From positions 1 to 64,000 of the forward strand of contig NZ_JAFQSO010000004.1 of NCBI RefSeq assembly GCF_017409525.1: a stretch of DNA of 64,000 nt. The letters are read 5' to 3'. This document shows, piece by piece, positions 49,262 through 57,651 of the stretch. The stretch's first letter is position 1. The number at the start of each line of letters is the position of its first letter. This stretch comes from Methanobrevibacter sp. (GTDB lineage Archaea > Methanobacteriota > Methanobacteria > Methanobacteriales > Methanobacteriaceae). A program made the position numbers and the translations under genes. The notes beneath the pieces are model-generated. The model ran no database searches and was not told the DNA's origin. It worked only from the letters and a program-made list of their open reading frames with translations.

Positions 49262-49333
49262 GGTTCCGTGGTCTAGTGGTATGATACCTCCCTTACAAGG
49301 AGGGGATCACGAGTTCGAATCTCGTCGGAACCA
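49262..49333 (+). tRNA. tRNA-Val (TAC)
   Basis: Acceptor stem GGTTCCG (49262-49268) pairs with CGGAACC (49326-49332), discriminator A at 49333. The anticodon stem CCTCC/GGAGG surrounds the loop CTTACAA with anticodon TAC at 49294-49296, reading GTA/GTG-type valine codons. The T arm ACGAG-TTCGAAT-CTCGT is canonical, and the D-loop contains AGTGGT. The 3' CCA is not encoded (next bases CTG). Length is 72 nt with no intron. Confidence 0.96.
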
Positions 49334-49342
49334 CTGTTCTAA

Positions 49343-49349
49343 TTTTTTT
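49343..49349 (+). terminator. T-run terminator of tRNA-Val
   Basis: Seven consecutive T residues ten bases after the tRNA 3' end, without a hairpin, fit the poly-U termination used by archaeal RNA polymerase. Confidence 0.5.
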
Positions 49350-49546
49350 GGATTTTAACACATTTAGACCATCCGCTAATTTTTCAATATCATAATTTAA
49401 TCTAAAATTAATACTTATTTTAACATTTATTTTATCAGAAAATTTCTAAAAAATATGAGTATTGTATAAAATATTTTAATTAAAATAAAATATTGAATAA
49501 TATTCAAGAAATAAATTTATACAATAGTCAAAAATCGTAAATAATA

Positions 49547-49595
49547 AAATTTAAATAGTTTTTGAATTAAAATTATAACTATCGAAAAAGGAGAT
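49547..49595 (+). promoter_or_regulatory. mtd: mtd promoter region and SD
   Basis: AAATTTAAATAG (49547-49558) is TATA-like, and GGAGAT at 49590-49595 is a strong SD 6 nt before ATG 49602. A second candidate TATA is AAATTTATAC at 49513-49522. The rest of the 266-nt gap from the tRNA is AT-rich without an ORF. Confidence 0.4.
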
Positions 49596-49601
49596 TTAAT
49601 T

Positions 49602-50432
49602 ATGGTAGTTAAAATTGCTATTATTAAAAGTGGTAATATTGGTACTTCACCAGTAATTGACCTATTGTTAGACGAAAGAGCAGACAGACCAAATATCGAT
49701 GTAAGAACCTTTGGATCTGGAGCAAAAATGAACCCAGAACAAGTAGAAGACGTTGTACCTAAAATAGACGCTTTCGAACCTGATTTCGCAATTTTCATTA
49801 GCCCAAACCCAGGAGCACCTGGACCAGCTAAAGCAAGAGAATTATTATCTGAAAAAGATGTTCCTGCTATCATCATCGGTGACGCACCTGGTAAAGGTAA
49901 GAAAGATGAAATGGACGAACAAGGCTTAGGATACATCATCGTAATGTCTGACCCAATGATCGGTGCAAAAAGAGAATGGTTAGACCCAACTGAAATGGCT
50001 ATCTTCAACTCAGACATCTTAAAAGTACTCGCAGAAACCGGTGCTTTAAGATTAGTTCAACAAACCATTGATGCTGTTATCGCACAAGCAGACGCTGGCG
50101 AAGCAATCGAATTACCTAAACTCATCGTTACTGCTGAAAAAGCTGCGGAAGCTGGTGAATTCGCAAACCCATACGCAAAAGCAAAAGCTATTGCTGCATA
50201 CGAAATGGCTGGATCTGTCGCAAACTTAGACATGAAAGGTTGTTTCATGACCAAAGGTTTCGAAAACTTCATCCCATTAGTAGCTGCTGCACACGAAATC
50301 GCTGCATGTGCTGCTAAATTAGCACAAGAAGCAAGAGAAATCGAAAAAGCAAACGACACTGTTTTAAGAACCCCTCACATGAAAGAAGGAAACCCAGGTC
50401 GTAAAACAGACTTAATCTCAAAACCAGAATAA
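49602..50432 (+). CDS. mtd: F420-dependent methylenetetrahydromethanopterin dehydrogenase
   Basis: Mtd oxidises or forms methylene-H4MPT with coenzyme F420, a central reversible step in methanogenesis from CO2. The 276-residue protein begins VVKIAIIKSGNIGTSPVIDL and shows FISPNPGAPGPAKAREL and DAPGKGKKDEMDEQGLGY, which are highly conserved. Codon choice (many TTC, AAC, ATC) differs from neighbours, as expected of a strongly expressed gene. It has its own promoter, a strong SD and a terminator, and is monocistronic here. Confidence 0.97.
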   Translation: MVVKIAIIKSGNIGTSPVIDLLLDERADRPNIDVRTFGSGAKMNPEQVEDVVPKIDAFEPDFAIFISPNPGAPGPAKARELLSEKDVPAIIIGDAPGKGKKDEMDEQGLGYIIVMSDPMIGAKREWLDPTEMAIFNSDILKVLAETGALRLVQQTIDAVIAQADAGEAIELPKLIVTAEKAAEAGEFANPYAKAKAIAAYEMAGSVANLDMKGCFMTKGFENFIPLVAAAHEIAACAAKLAQEAREIEKANDTVLRTPHMKEGNPGRKTDLISKPE

Positions 50433-50477
50433 GTAGCGTCCTTGCTACTTTACTTTTTTTATTTTTATTTTTTCAAA
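50432..50477 (+). terminator. mtd terminator hairpin
   Basis: AGTAGC (50432-50437) and GCTACT (50444-50449) form a stem with a 6-nt loop immediately after the mtd stop, followed by a long T-rich run to 50477. Confidence 0.65.
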
Positions 50478-50532
50478 AAAATAGTCTATTTTTAACTAAA
50501 ATATTTAAAAAAAAGAAAATATAGTGTAAAAA

Positions 50533-51111
50533 CTATAATACTCCTTTTGTAGAAGGAATTTGATTATGTTCTATTTTAACAGCTTCTTTTAAAGACTTGG
50601 CGAATGCTTTAAAGATAGCTTCAGCTTTATGATGGTCATTTGCGCCTTCAGCGGTTCCATAAATATTGATTTTTGCACTGCTTGCAAATGACTCGAAAAA
50701 GTGAATTACTATATTGGATGTCATGTCGCCGATTTTTTCATTTTTAAAATCAATGTCCATATTGCAATAACTGCGTCCACTAATATCAATTGCAATGGTA
50801 GCCACTGACTCATCCATAGGAACAATAGCATGCGCCATTCTTTTAATTCCCTTTTTATCGCCAATAGCTTCAGCGAACGCTTCACCAAGCAATATTCCAA
50901 CATCTTCAATAGTGTGATGATCGTCTATTTCAATGTCGCCACTTGCTTGAACATCCAAATCAATCATACTATGTTTTGAAAAAGACTCTAACATGTGATT
51001 AAAAAAGTTTACTCCAGTGGAAATATTGTAATCTCCACTACCATCAAGATTCATTTTTATATCAATTTCAGTTTCAGAAGTTTTCCTTGAAACAATAGCA
51101 TCTCTAGTCAT
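50533..51111 (-). CDS. hisB: Imidazoleglycerol-phosphate dehydratase
   Basis: HisB dehydrates IGP to imidazole acetol phosphate in histidine synthesis. The 192-residue protein carries the duplicated metal motifs [11 protein letters not shown] and [15 protein letters not shown] and SIDLD-like [11 protein letters not shown]. It is a monofunctional HisB, no phosphatase domain. It lies downstream of the ferredoxin and ModE-like genes on the same strand (39 nt after the ferredoxin), perhaps co-transcribed. Confidence 0.95.
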   Translation of the reverse strand: MTRDAIVSRKTSETEIDIKMNLDGSGDYNISTGVNFFNHMLESFSKHSMIDLDVQASGDIEIDDHHTIEDVGILLGEAFAEAIGDKKGIKRMAHAIVPMDESVATIAIDISGRSYCNMDIDFKNEKIGDMTSNIVIHFFESFASSAKINIYGTAEGANDHHKAEAIFKAFAKSLKEAVKIEHNQIPSTKGVL

Positions 51112-51150
51112 AATTTAACCTATATTTAAATTGATTTAAGCCTCAAGCAT

Positions 51151-51351
51151 TTAGGCATCTTCGCCCGGACGTATAATTTTAATACAATTTGTAGGGCATT
51201 CCATTGCACATAATGTACAAACATGACAATATCTCAAATCCAATATATGTGCAACGTTAGTAATTTTCCAAATTTTAGCTGCTTTCGGACAAATCTCTTC
51301 ACATTTACCGCAGGCGATGCACTTATCCTCATCAACTAAAATTTGTAACAC
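51151..51351 (-). CDS. 2[4Fe-4S] ferredoxin-like protein
   Basis: A 66-residue electron carrier with two cluster motifs: CIACGKCEEICP and CHVCTLCAMECP. The spacing between them (about 20 residues, with KIWKITNVAHILDLRY) is a little longer than in a clostridial ferredoxin. It lies 11 nt after the ModE-like gene, so one mRNA is likely; a redox partner cannot be identified from the neighbours. Confidence 0.9.
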   Translation of the reverse strand: MLQILVDEDKCIACGKCEEICPKAAKIWKITNVAHILDLRYCHVCTLCAMECPTNCIKIIRPGEDA

Positions 51352-51362
51352 AAAATCACCTA

Positions 51363-52055
51363 TTATAATTTTAAAGTAGCTACAGACATAGCCTTAAATC
51401 CAACATAAACTTCTTTTCCTATATTGAGATTTAATTCCTTTTCAGCAGAAACTGTAATATCTGAGCATAGAATAACTCCACCAACATTTACCTTAACACG
51501 AATAATCTCACCAATAAGCTTCATTTCAACAATTTTGCCCTTGAGAATATTACGTATACTGGATGTTTGCGGCTCTAACATCAAAAAGATATTATCATAA
51601 CTAATCAAAGCAAGTATATTATCTCCAATTTGATATTTTCTATTTAAAGGAGCGTTGATCTGGAAATCTTCCATTTTTATAGTCATTACTCCCTTAACAT
51701 CATTGATATCAATTATTTCCGCTTCAATTTCATTAACATCTTTGTGAAGTTCCATGATTGCATTAATTTTCTTACATTCTTTTAAAATAGAATAACCTTC
51801 TTCAGTAAGAGTGGTTCCGCCACCCCCGCCTTTTCCCCCTTTTGTTGTACTAACAATTTTTACATTCAGTGTTGATTCTAATTTTTCAATGTAATTTAGA
51901 GCAGTTCTATATGAAACATTGATATATTTTGATGCTTCAGTTAAAGAACCAGTGTCTAAGATAGATTCTAAAAGTTGGTATTTTTTACTATCCAACAAAA
52001 AAGAATTTCCATCGACATTGATTTTATATTCAACACCTGCACTAACATCAGCCAT
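51363..52055 (-). CDS. ModE-like transcriptional regulator with TOBE (Mop) domains
   Basis: A 230-residue regulator. A winged HTH at about 25-85 contains the LysR/ModE-type motif GSLTEASKYINVSYRTALNYIEKLE, written here in pieces: LTEASKYINVSYRTALNYI. The Gly-rich turn KGGKGGGGG is conserved in ModE. The C-terminal part holds two TOBE/Mop-type beta domains that bind molybdate or tungstate. Methanogens need these metals for formylmethanofuran dehydrogenase, so this gene probably regulates uptake. Operator sites and a molybdate transporter are not in the window. Confidence 0.85.
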   Translation of the reverse strand: MADVSAGVEYKINVDGNSFLLDSKKYQLLESILDTGSLTEASKYINVSYRTALNYIEKLESTLNVKIVSTTKGGKGGGGGTTLTEEGYSILKECKKINAIMELHKDVNEIEAEIIDINDVKGVMTIKMEDFQINAPLNRKYQIGDNILALISYDNIFLMLEPQTSSIRNILKGKIVEMKLIGEIIRVKVNVGGVILCSDITVSAEKELNLNIGKEVYVGFKAMSVATLKL

Positions 52056-52124
52056 TATAAATCCCCCAAAATATAATGATAATTAAAATTTTATTTCTTA
52101 TAATTTAAATAAGTTTTCAATTAT

Positions 52125-53684
52125 TTAATTTCGAAACTCTATTTTTTCCACTAAATCTAACAATTTATTTAAAATTTTCGAAAGCGGGCCAAATTTAGTG
52201 GTATATCCTCTGAAAGTTGCAATATCCTCTTTTGTAAAGAATTTGACTAAAATCAATGCAAAGAAATAAACTATCATGCAAAGAATTATGCCAGGGAATA
52301 GGAATAATGTTGTTTTAGGGATAAATAATCCGAAAACAGCCATAATAGCAGAAGCCGCTAAAATTTTAACAACTGGCATGGTTGGAGCTTTGGCTTTTGT
52401 TAATTTAAATACAAAATAGATACAAGGCACCATCATTAAAAAACAAGCGATTGTGGTTGCGGCAGCACCACCAGCAATGCCTAAAGATGGAATCAAAATC
52501 CAACAAAGAATAGCGGTAAGAATAGAACCGCAAATTAAAATATACATAGGAATCCTAGGATTTCCAATACCTTGAACAATACTTGTGGATATTGTGAAAA
52601 TTGAATAAAATGTCATTCCTATTGATAAGATCGCCAAAGCGGCTGCACCTGCAACATAAGCGGGATTTTTAAAGTAAAGCAAATGTAGAGTAGGCACGGC
52701 AAATAACGCAAGACCTATACACATTGGAACTACAAACAACAATGAAAGTTTATATGACTCTCCAACGTATTTTTGAAGAGCATTTAAATCGTGCACCTTG
52801 AAAGCTTCAGAGGAAGCCGGCAGAATTGTAGTTGCAACAGAAGTTGAAATTATCAAAGGCAATCTTGCAATCGGATCGGCAGCTGCGAAAAATCCGACAT
52901 CGGAAAAAGTTAAAAATTTACCCATGACAATAGTACAAACATTATAAATCAGCATTTCAGCAATAGCTGTAATGATTACAGGAATTGAAAACTTAAGCAA
53001 ACGTGCCGCTAATCTTAATTCATCGCGGAATGTGAAAACAAAATTTTCACTTGGCTTTGGAATATATTTTGGCATGTAAAATTTAAATATCAGTACTCCG
53101 GAAGTTGAAGAAAGAGCAAAACCGATGACAGTACCCCATAATGCTCCAATAGCTGAAAATCCCATCAAAACAAATGCTGTTGCAAAGAAAATCATGGAAA
53201 TTTGCTCTACAGCACGGGTATATACAATATACTCCATCTTATATACGCCTTGGAATGCACCCCTAAATGCACCGACAACTACACCAAACGGAGTGATTAG
53301 CCCTACAATCTGTAAAGGAATCAATGCAAGAGGCTTTCCCAAATAATCATAAGCCAACCATGGAGCGACAACAAAAATCATCAAAAATCCTAAAAACAAC
53401 CCCAGACATACCATAATCTTTAAAGCCGTGTATATAGTATGCCGAGCCATGTCATGCTCATTGACAGCCTCATATTCTGCTACGAACTTGGCAATCGCCG
53501 GAGGAAGTCCACCAGCAGCAAGTGTTTGAAAAATACCTTGGAAAGGTAATGTAACCCCCAAAATACCATAAGAGGCGGGCCCCAATAATATTGCCATTAA
53601 AAAGCGGTAAATATAACCTCCAACACGGAAAATTATATTTCCAATGAAAATTATCAAACTACCTCTAACTAACTTACTTGCCAT
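52125..53684 (-). CDS. MOP-superfamily polysaccharide flippase (Wzx/MurJ/SpoVB-like)
   Basis: A 519-residue protein with 12-14 membrane helices. The N-terminal ASKLVRGSLIIFIGNIIFR and the segment GPASYGILGVTLPFQGIF, with the LPPAIAKFVAEY motif, place it among the MATE/MOP flippases that move lipid-linked glycans. In this organism a candidate substrate is a pseudomurein or S-layer glycan precursor; the Mur ligases and UppP encoded elsewhere in the window would fit. Which glycan it moves is not determinable. Confidence 0.85.
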   Translation of the reverse strand: MASKLVRGSLIIFIGNIIFRVGGYIYRFLMAILLGPASYGILGVTLPFQGIFQTLAAGGLPPAIAKFVAEYEAVNEHDMARHTIYTALKIMVCLGLFLGFLMIFVVAPWLAYDYLGKPLALIPLQIVGLITPFGVVVGAFRGAFQGVYKMEYIVYTRAVEQISMIFFATAFVLMGFSAIGALWGTVIGFALSSTSGVLIFKFYMPKYIPKPSENFVFTFRDELRLAARLLKFSIPVIITAIAEMLIYNVCTIVMGKFLTFSDVGFFAAADPIARLPLIISTSVATTILPASSEAFKVHDLNALQKYVGESYKLSLLFVVPMCIGLALFAVPTLHLLYFKNPAYVAGAAALAILSIGMTFYSIFTISTSIVQGIGNPRIPMYILICGSILTAILCWILIPSLGIAGGAAATTIACFLMMVPCIYFVFKLTKAKAPTMPVVKILAASAIMAVFGLFIPKTTLFLFPGIILCMIVYFFALILVKFFTKEDIATFRGYTTKFGPLSKILNKLLDLVEKIEFRN

Positions 53685-53733
53685 AATATACCTTTAAAAA
53701 TTAGTTATTATTAATTTTAATTGATTTTAATAT

Positions 53734-54318
53734 TTAAATATACTTATTTAGGAAATTTTTAAATTCCACCAAGGTCCTATCTAAAGACTGCCAACCATAA
53801 GAATCGTTTTTAATATCATCTAATGAATCATTTGACCAAAAAGAAGCACCTAAATTAGAACCGAAAGGCCCTCCGCTTACAGGTATTATGCCATGTATCA
53901 TAAAATATGTAATATTTTTCAGATGTGCAAAATCCTGACCGCCTGTCCTGTCGCCACCGACAGCTATGCTCATCCCAATCTTTCCTCGAAGCAGATTATA
54001 GTCAACTGCTTCCAAAGCTCGAGTTCTATCCATTATAGTCGCCAAATTGCTACTTATTCCTCCACTTTGAACAGGAGTGGCCAGAATTATGCCGTCGGCT
54101 TCCTGAAGGCCCCTATACACATCAGCCATGTCATCTTCGATTATGCATCTTTTATGCTCCAAGCAAAAATCGCAGTGCATACATGGCTTAATGGATTTGG
54201 CCTGACAAGTGAATATCTCACAGTCGAATCCGTCCTCTTCAAGTTGATTTAAAGCATTCTTTAAAACATGCTCTGTCGTGTTATTTCTAGGACTAGCACA
54301 GATACCAAAAATTTTCAT
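53734..54318 (-). CDS. NADPH-dependent FMN reductase / iron-sulfur flavoprotein family
   Basis: A 194-residue flavodoxin-fold protein. The FMN-binding loop is GICASPRNNTTEHVL. A compact Cys cluster CMHCDFCLEHKRC (about residues 47-59) matches the iron-sulfur flavoprotein (Isf) [4Fe-4S] motif CxxCxxCx5C. GGDRTGGQD and FMIHGIIPVSGG are additional conserved parts. Isf proteins shuttle electrons from ferredoxin, and may reduce O2 or peroxide in anaerobes. It is monocistronic, downstream of a secreted protein gene on the same strand. Confidence 0.85.
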   Translation of the reverse strand: MKIFGICASPRNNTTEHVLKNALNQLEEDGFDCEIFTCQAKSIKPCMHCDFCLEHKRCIIEDDMADVYRGLQEADGIILATPVQSGGISSNLATIMDRTRALEAVDYNLLRGKIGMSIAVGGDRTGGQDFAHLKNITYFMIHGIIPVSGGPFGSNLGASFWSNDSLDDIKNDSYGWQSLDRTLVEFKNFLNKYI

Positions 54319-54414
54319 AAAAATAGTTTGTAAAACAATTATTAAATACTTTTAAAAAATTAAAAAAAATAAAATAAAGATTAAAAACTTTAAAAAGTTA
54401 ATAATCTTTTAAAT

Positions 54415-56187
54415 TTAGTCATCTCTTTTCATATAACTTGAATTAAACAATAAACTAACTAATACAATACCTATTATAGCATAAACAAGTGTGTACGTTG
54501 GTTCTCCATTAGACTTGGCTTTAGGGTTTCCATTAGATTTTCCTCTACCGCTAGTAGCTGTAGCATTGCTTGATTCATTATCGTCAGTTGAATTATCATG
54601 TTCAATTATATCAGCATCTACAGCATTAGCTGGAATGTAGCCAGGCCTTGGATTGCAACCAGGTCTCCAATGTTTGTGCTTGTGATGAGGAAAGTGCTTC
54701 TTATGATGATGGGAATGATTCCCACTACCATTACTTCCATTTGTCGAATTATTCGTACTGCTAGTAGTTAAATTCTTCATTATTTTATTCTCGTTATCAT
54801 CAGCATGACTATTTACAATAGATTGTTGTAAATCTTGTTGTAATAACAACAATAATGGAGTCCATATTGCTTTATGATCCGGCAATAAAGTTTCGCTAGA
54901 CATTCTAGAACCTAGAACGTCATTTAAACTGTCCCAAGATCCTGCGGTTGAAGCTTTGTTTGAAACGTAACCAGAGGAAGTTAAGACCATTAAATTAGGC
55001 ATATCTTTATAGATCACATTTACGTGTTTAATATATGCATAATCCAAACCATGAGAGTTAGTATCATTAATTACATGACTATGTTCATCTTCAACTCCGT
55101 CACCAATTAAAGAGACATGCACTTCATTGGTTGAAGGACAATATTTAAGTAATGCATCAGTAACTTTGTAACCATCAAGACTAATTTCGCCCATGTTTCC
55201 ATTTACTGCATCCTTTAGAATTTCGGATGTTACATTAGAATTCCAGTCATCTGCTAAACTTGCGAACAAAATTATGTTATCAGCACCAACATATTCCAAT
55301 AACATTTTCCAATCTGCGAAAGATATTGTTCCAAAATATACCTCTTCATCAGAAATATATCCTGAAGATATTAGAACACGGTCGAATACTGGCTCACTAA
55401 TTTGACAAATTTCTGACAAATCACCTGCAACTACTTCTAAAACTGCATTATCATTTTCACATTTAAGCAAATTCGCCTGAGGGACTACATAACTACTAAA
55501 TTCATAACTTTCAGAAGTTTCCATATCACCAGTAACTTCAGATATTAATGAATCACCTATATCCAGGCCAATATATTCATCATGTCGATTTAAATATTGC
55601 GTAGCTGAATCAAAAATATTAATTTCATCTAAATTATTTGTTGAATCGATTGCAACTTCATAACTAGAAAAACTATTAGAATTTTTCAAAATAACTTCAT
55701 TATCTACAACTTTTTCTGTTGAAATTATTTCATCAACATCAAAACCATGACCAATTTCATTGATCATGGACAAATCAAATGACTCTAAACAAACATAAGA
55801 ATCATCTAAATTACAAGAAACCAATAAATCAGGAGATTTATAAGCAACTTGATTATCGACTAAATCGTAAGATTTTAAACATCCAGCAGAAACGTATGAA
55901 TCATGGGAATTTGACAATTTATAATTTCCCTTAATAACCAGGAAATCATCCCTATCAGGAGACTGTAAAGATTCATGAGAATTATCACAATCAACTGAAT
56001 TTGAAGATTCATAGTTTGATAAATCATTATTTTGTGCATTACATGAAGATAAACTTGTATCTAAATCAGCAGAAATAGGACTTTCAGCCACAACTGATGA
56101 CGTGTCATCAATATTTTCTGCAGAAACTCCACTTATAGTTAACATTAAAAAAATGAAAATTAAAAATGGAGCTAATAGTTTCTTAAT
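54415..56187 (-). CDS. Secreted or surface protein with an anomalous start (non-ATG or frameshifted signal peptide)
   Basis: A standard reading gives 576 residues from ATG 56145, but that drops most of the signal peptide. The frame is open upstream to codon ATT at 56187, which adds IKKLLAPFLIFIFL, and the joined sequence makes a full signal peptide with cleavage at GVSA|ENIDD. GGGGG (56197-56201) sits 9 nt before ATT 56187 as an SD. No ATG, GTG or TTG exists in frame before the stop at 56178-96. The mature part has a pair of repeat-like segments (ISSGYISDEEV, TSSGYVSNKAS), a His-rich stretch (HHHKKHFPHHKHKHW) and a C-terminal anchor helix AIIGIVLVSLLF. Function unknown. Confidence 0.65.
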   Translation of the reverse strand: MKKLLAPFLIFIFLMLTISGVSAENIDDTSSVVAESPISADLDTSLSSCNAQNNDLSNYESSNSVDCDNSHESLQSPDRDDFLVIKGNYKLSNSHDSYVSAGCLKSYDLVDNQVAYKSPDLLVSCNLDDSYVCLESFDLSMINEIGHGFDVDEIISTEKVVDNEVILKNSNSFSSYEVAIDSTNNLDEINIFDSATQYLNRHDEYIGLDIGDSLISEVTGDMETSESYEFSSYVVPQANLLKCENDNAVLEVVAGDLSEICQISEPVFDRVLISSGYISDEEVYFGTISFADWKMLLEYVGADNIILFASLADDWNSNVTSEILKDAVNGNMGEISLDGYKVTDALLKYCPSTNEVHVSLIGDGVEDEHSHVINDTNSHGLDYAYIKHVNVIYKDMPNLMVLTSSGYVSNKASTAGSWDSLNDVLGSRMSSETLLPDHKAIWTPLLLLLQQDLQQSIVNSHADDNENKIMKNLTTSSTNNSTNGSNGSGNHSHHHKKHFPHHKHKHWRPGCNPRPGYIPANAVDADIIEHDNSTDDNESSNATATSGRGKSNGNPKAKSNGEPTYTLVYAIIGIVLVSLLFNSSYMKRDD

Positions 56188-56205
56188 ATTTTTTTACCCC
56201 CACAA

Positions 56206-56325
56206 TTAATATATAAAAATTTATACAGCACTTTTAACTAGTTTTTATCACCACCATAAATATTTATACAGCAACAATATTTTAACAACTAATTATCACT
56301 GCCATACAAAAATTTATACACTTAT
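56206..56325. repeat. Imperfect tandem repeats in the promoter region of the secreted-protein gene
   Basis: The motif AATTTATACAGC occurs at 56219, 56262 and (as AATTTATACAC) 56311; each copy is followed by a TTTTAACTA-like block and TATCACCACCATA or TATCACTGCCATA. The copies are spaced about 43 and 50 nt. On the minus strand they read as TATAAAT boxes, and the most gene-proximal TATATATTAA (56206-56215) is close to the start of 54415-56187. They may be duplicated promoter or operator elements. Confidence 0.45.
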
Positions 56326-56470
56326 AGTTTGGTGTTCACGGTTAATATATGCTACACATTTTAAACTAAAAATTAAAAAAATTAAAATTTTAGATTTTAG
56401 CGAATATGCCCCATATATAAGTAAAATATATAATTATAAACATACATAACATAGAAATGAGGATTTGAAT

Positions 56471-57325
56471 ATGAAAGTTGGTAAAGGTATTGTAAAAAAA
56501 TATTCTAGGGAATATAATAGAACATTAAAAAATGGTGAGAGAAAAAAATACACCACCGAACAAATTCAAATAACAGTGCCTAAACACGAAGATATTTACC
56601 AAAACAAAGAAGAAGTTTTAATAATACCGCAATCAGAAATAGAAAATTTCAAAAGTAGAGAGGAAGAAAATCAAGCATTGAAGGTAGCTAATTATTTACA
56701 TGTAGAGGAAGTGAAAAAATTGGAAAGACAACTAGAAGAAAATTTAAACCCATCTACTTTAGGATTTCAAAGTGAAATTGAAAAATTAAGAGCTGAACTC
56801 GCCCAAAAAAATAATGAATTAGCTGAAATGGAAAGCAAATTCAATTCCCTACATGAAGACAATATTAACGATTTGAAAAATGAAAACAATCTGATTAGAG
56901 ATAAGCACTCCAAATTAATCGTTGAGAATGAAAATCTCAAAACTAAATTCGTTAACATAAAAACCGAAAACGAAAATCTCAAGACTAAATATTCCAGCAT
57001 AAAAGAAGAAAATAAAAACCTTAAAACAAAATGCACATCCTTAAAGGAGGAACACTCCTCAATTAAAGAGAGTTACAATAAGGTTAGTCGCAAATATGAT
57101 CAATTAAAACAAGAAAATCTCAATACAAAAACCAGTTATGCTGAAATGTATGAAATTAACGAAGGTCTGGAGAACGATTATGACTCCCTTCGAGTTGAAT
57201 ACAACGATTTAGTTGATAAATACAACGCTTTAGAAGAAGAGCTATATACAATTAAGAATACAAAATCACACGACGAATATATAGCCAATAAAGTCAAAGA
57301 ATTTATTTTAAAAAGTAGAAACTAA
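56471..57325 (+). CDS. Long coiled-coil protein of unknown function
   Basis: A 284-residue protein. The first 60 residues (MKVGKGIVKKYSREYNRTL, TTEQIQITVPKHEDIYQ) form a small basic, beta-rich region. Then a continuous Glu/Lys/Asn-rich coiled coil of about 200 residues has an obvious repeat ENENLKTKxxxIKxE, recurring about every 14 residues at 56920-57060, and ends KVKEFILKSRN. ATG 56471 is used. No membrane segment or signal peptide is present, so a cytoplasmic scaffold or DNA-linked protein is possible. It converges with and overlaps the zinc-ribbon gene by 4 nt. Confidence 0.65.
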   Translation: MKVGKGIVKKYSREYNRTLKNGERKKYTTEQIQITVPKHEDIYQNKEEVLIIPQSEIENFKSREEENQALKVANYLHVEEVKKLERQLEENLNPSTLGFQSEIEKLRAELAQKNNELAEMESKFNSLHEDNINDLKNENNLIRDKHSKLIVENENLKTKFVNIKTENENLKTKYSSIKEENKNLKTKCTSLKEEHSSIKESYNKVSRKYDQLKQENLNTKTSYAEMYEINEGLENDYDSLRVEYNDLVDKYNALEEELYTIKNTKSHDEYIANKVKEFILKSRN

Positions 57326-57603
57326 AGAGTTTTATAATCATCCTGAAATTCAGGATTCCATCTTTTTAATCCAGGAATAAACATGGCTGTAATACCAGTT
57401 GCTTGGGTTTCCGCCAATCTTGGATTTTTTTCCATCATTTCTTTTGTTTTTCTAACAATCATCTCATTAAGAGTTATATCAGGTTCCGTATATTCTCCAT
57501 CTTGAAAACAATCTTTACAAAATTCAGGATTAAGACTTCCATCTTTATTTGTTCCATAATCTTCTTTTACAATTGGTCTGCCACAAGAATTACAAAATCC
57601 CAT
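57322..57603 (-). CDS. Small zinc-ribbon protein (Zn-ribbon_2 type)
   Basis: A 93-residue protein. Two Cys pairs, FCNSCGRPI and FCKDCFQDG, with GTNKDGSLNPE between them, match the putative zinc ribbon domain family (PF12674-like) where a second helix TLNEMIVRKTKEMM follows. The function is unknown. SD-like GGAGTTTTTATT precedes the ATG. It is 48 nt downstream of fae-hps on the same strand, so it may be co-transcribed with that gene. Confidence 0.8.
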   Translation of the reverse strand: MGFCNSCGRPIVKEDYGTNKDGSLNPEFCKDCFQDGEYTEPDITLNEMIVRKTKEMMEKNPRLAETQATGITAMFIPGLKRWNPEFQDDYKTL

Positions 57604-57651
57604 AATAAAAACTCCTAAAAAAAATAAGAAAAAAATAAATTAGAAATTAAT

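Noticed and set aside
54415-56145. Reading the secreted protein from ATG 56145 as complete
   Set aside because: This leaves a truncated signal peptide, and the upstream frame restores it; reported as an anomaly.
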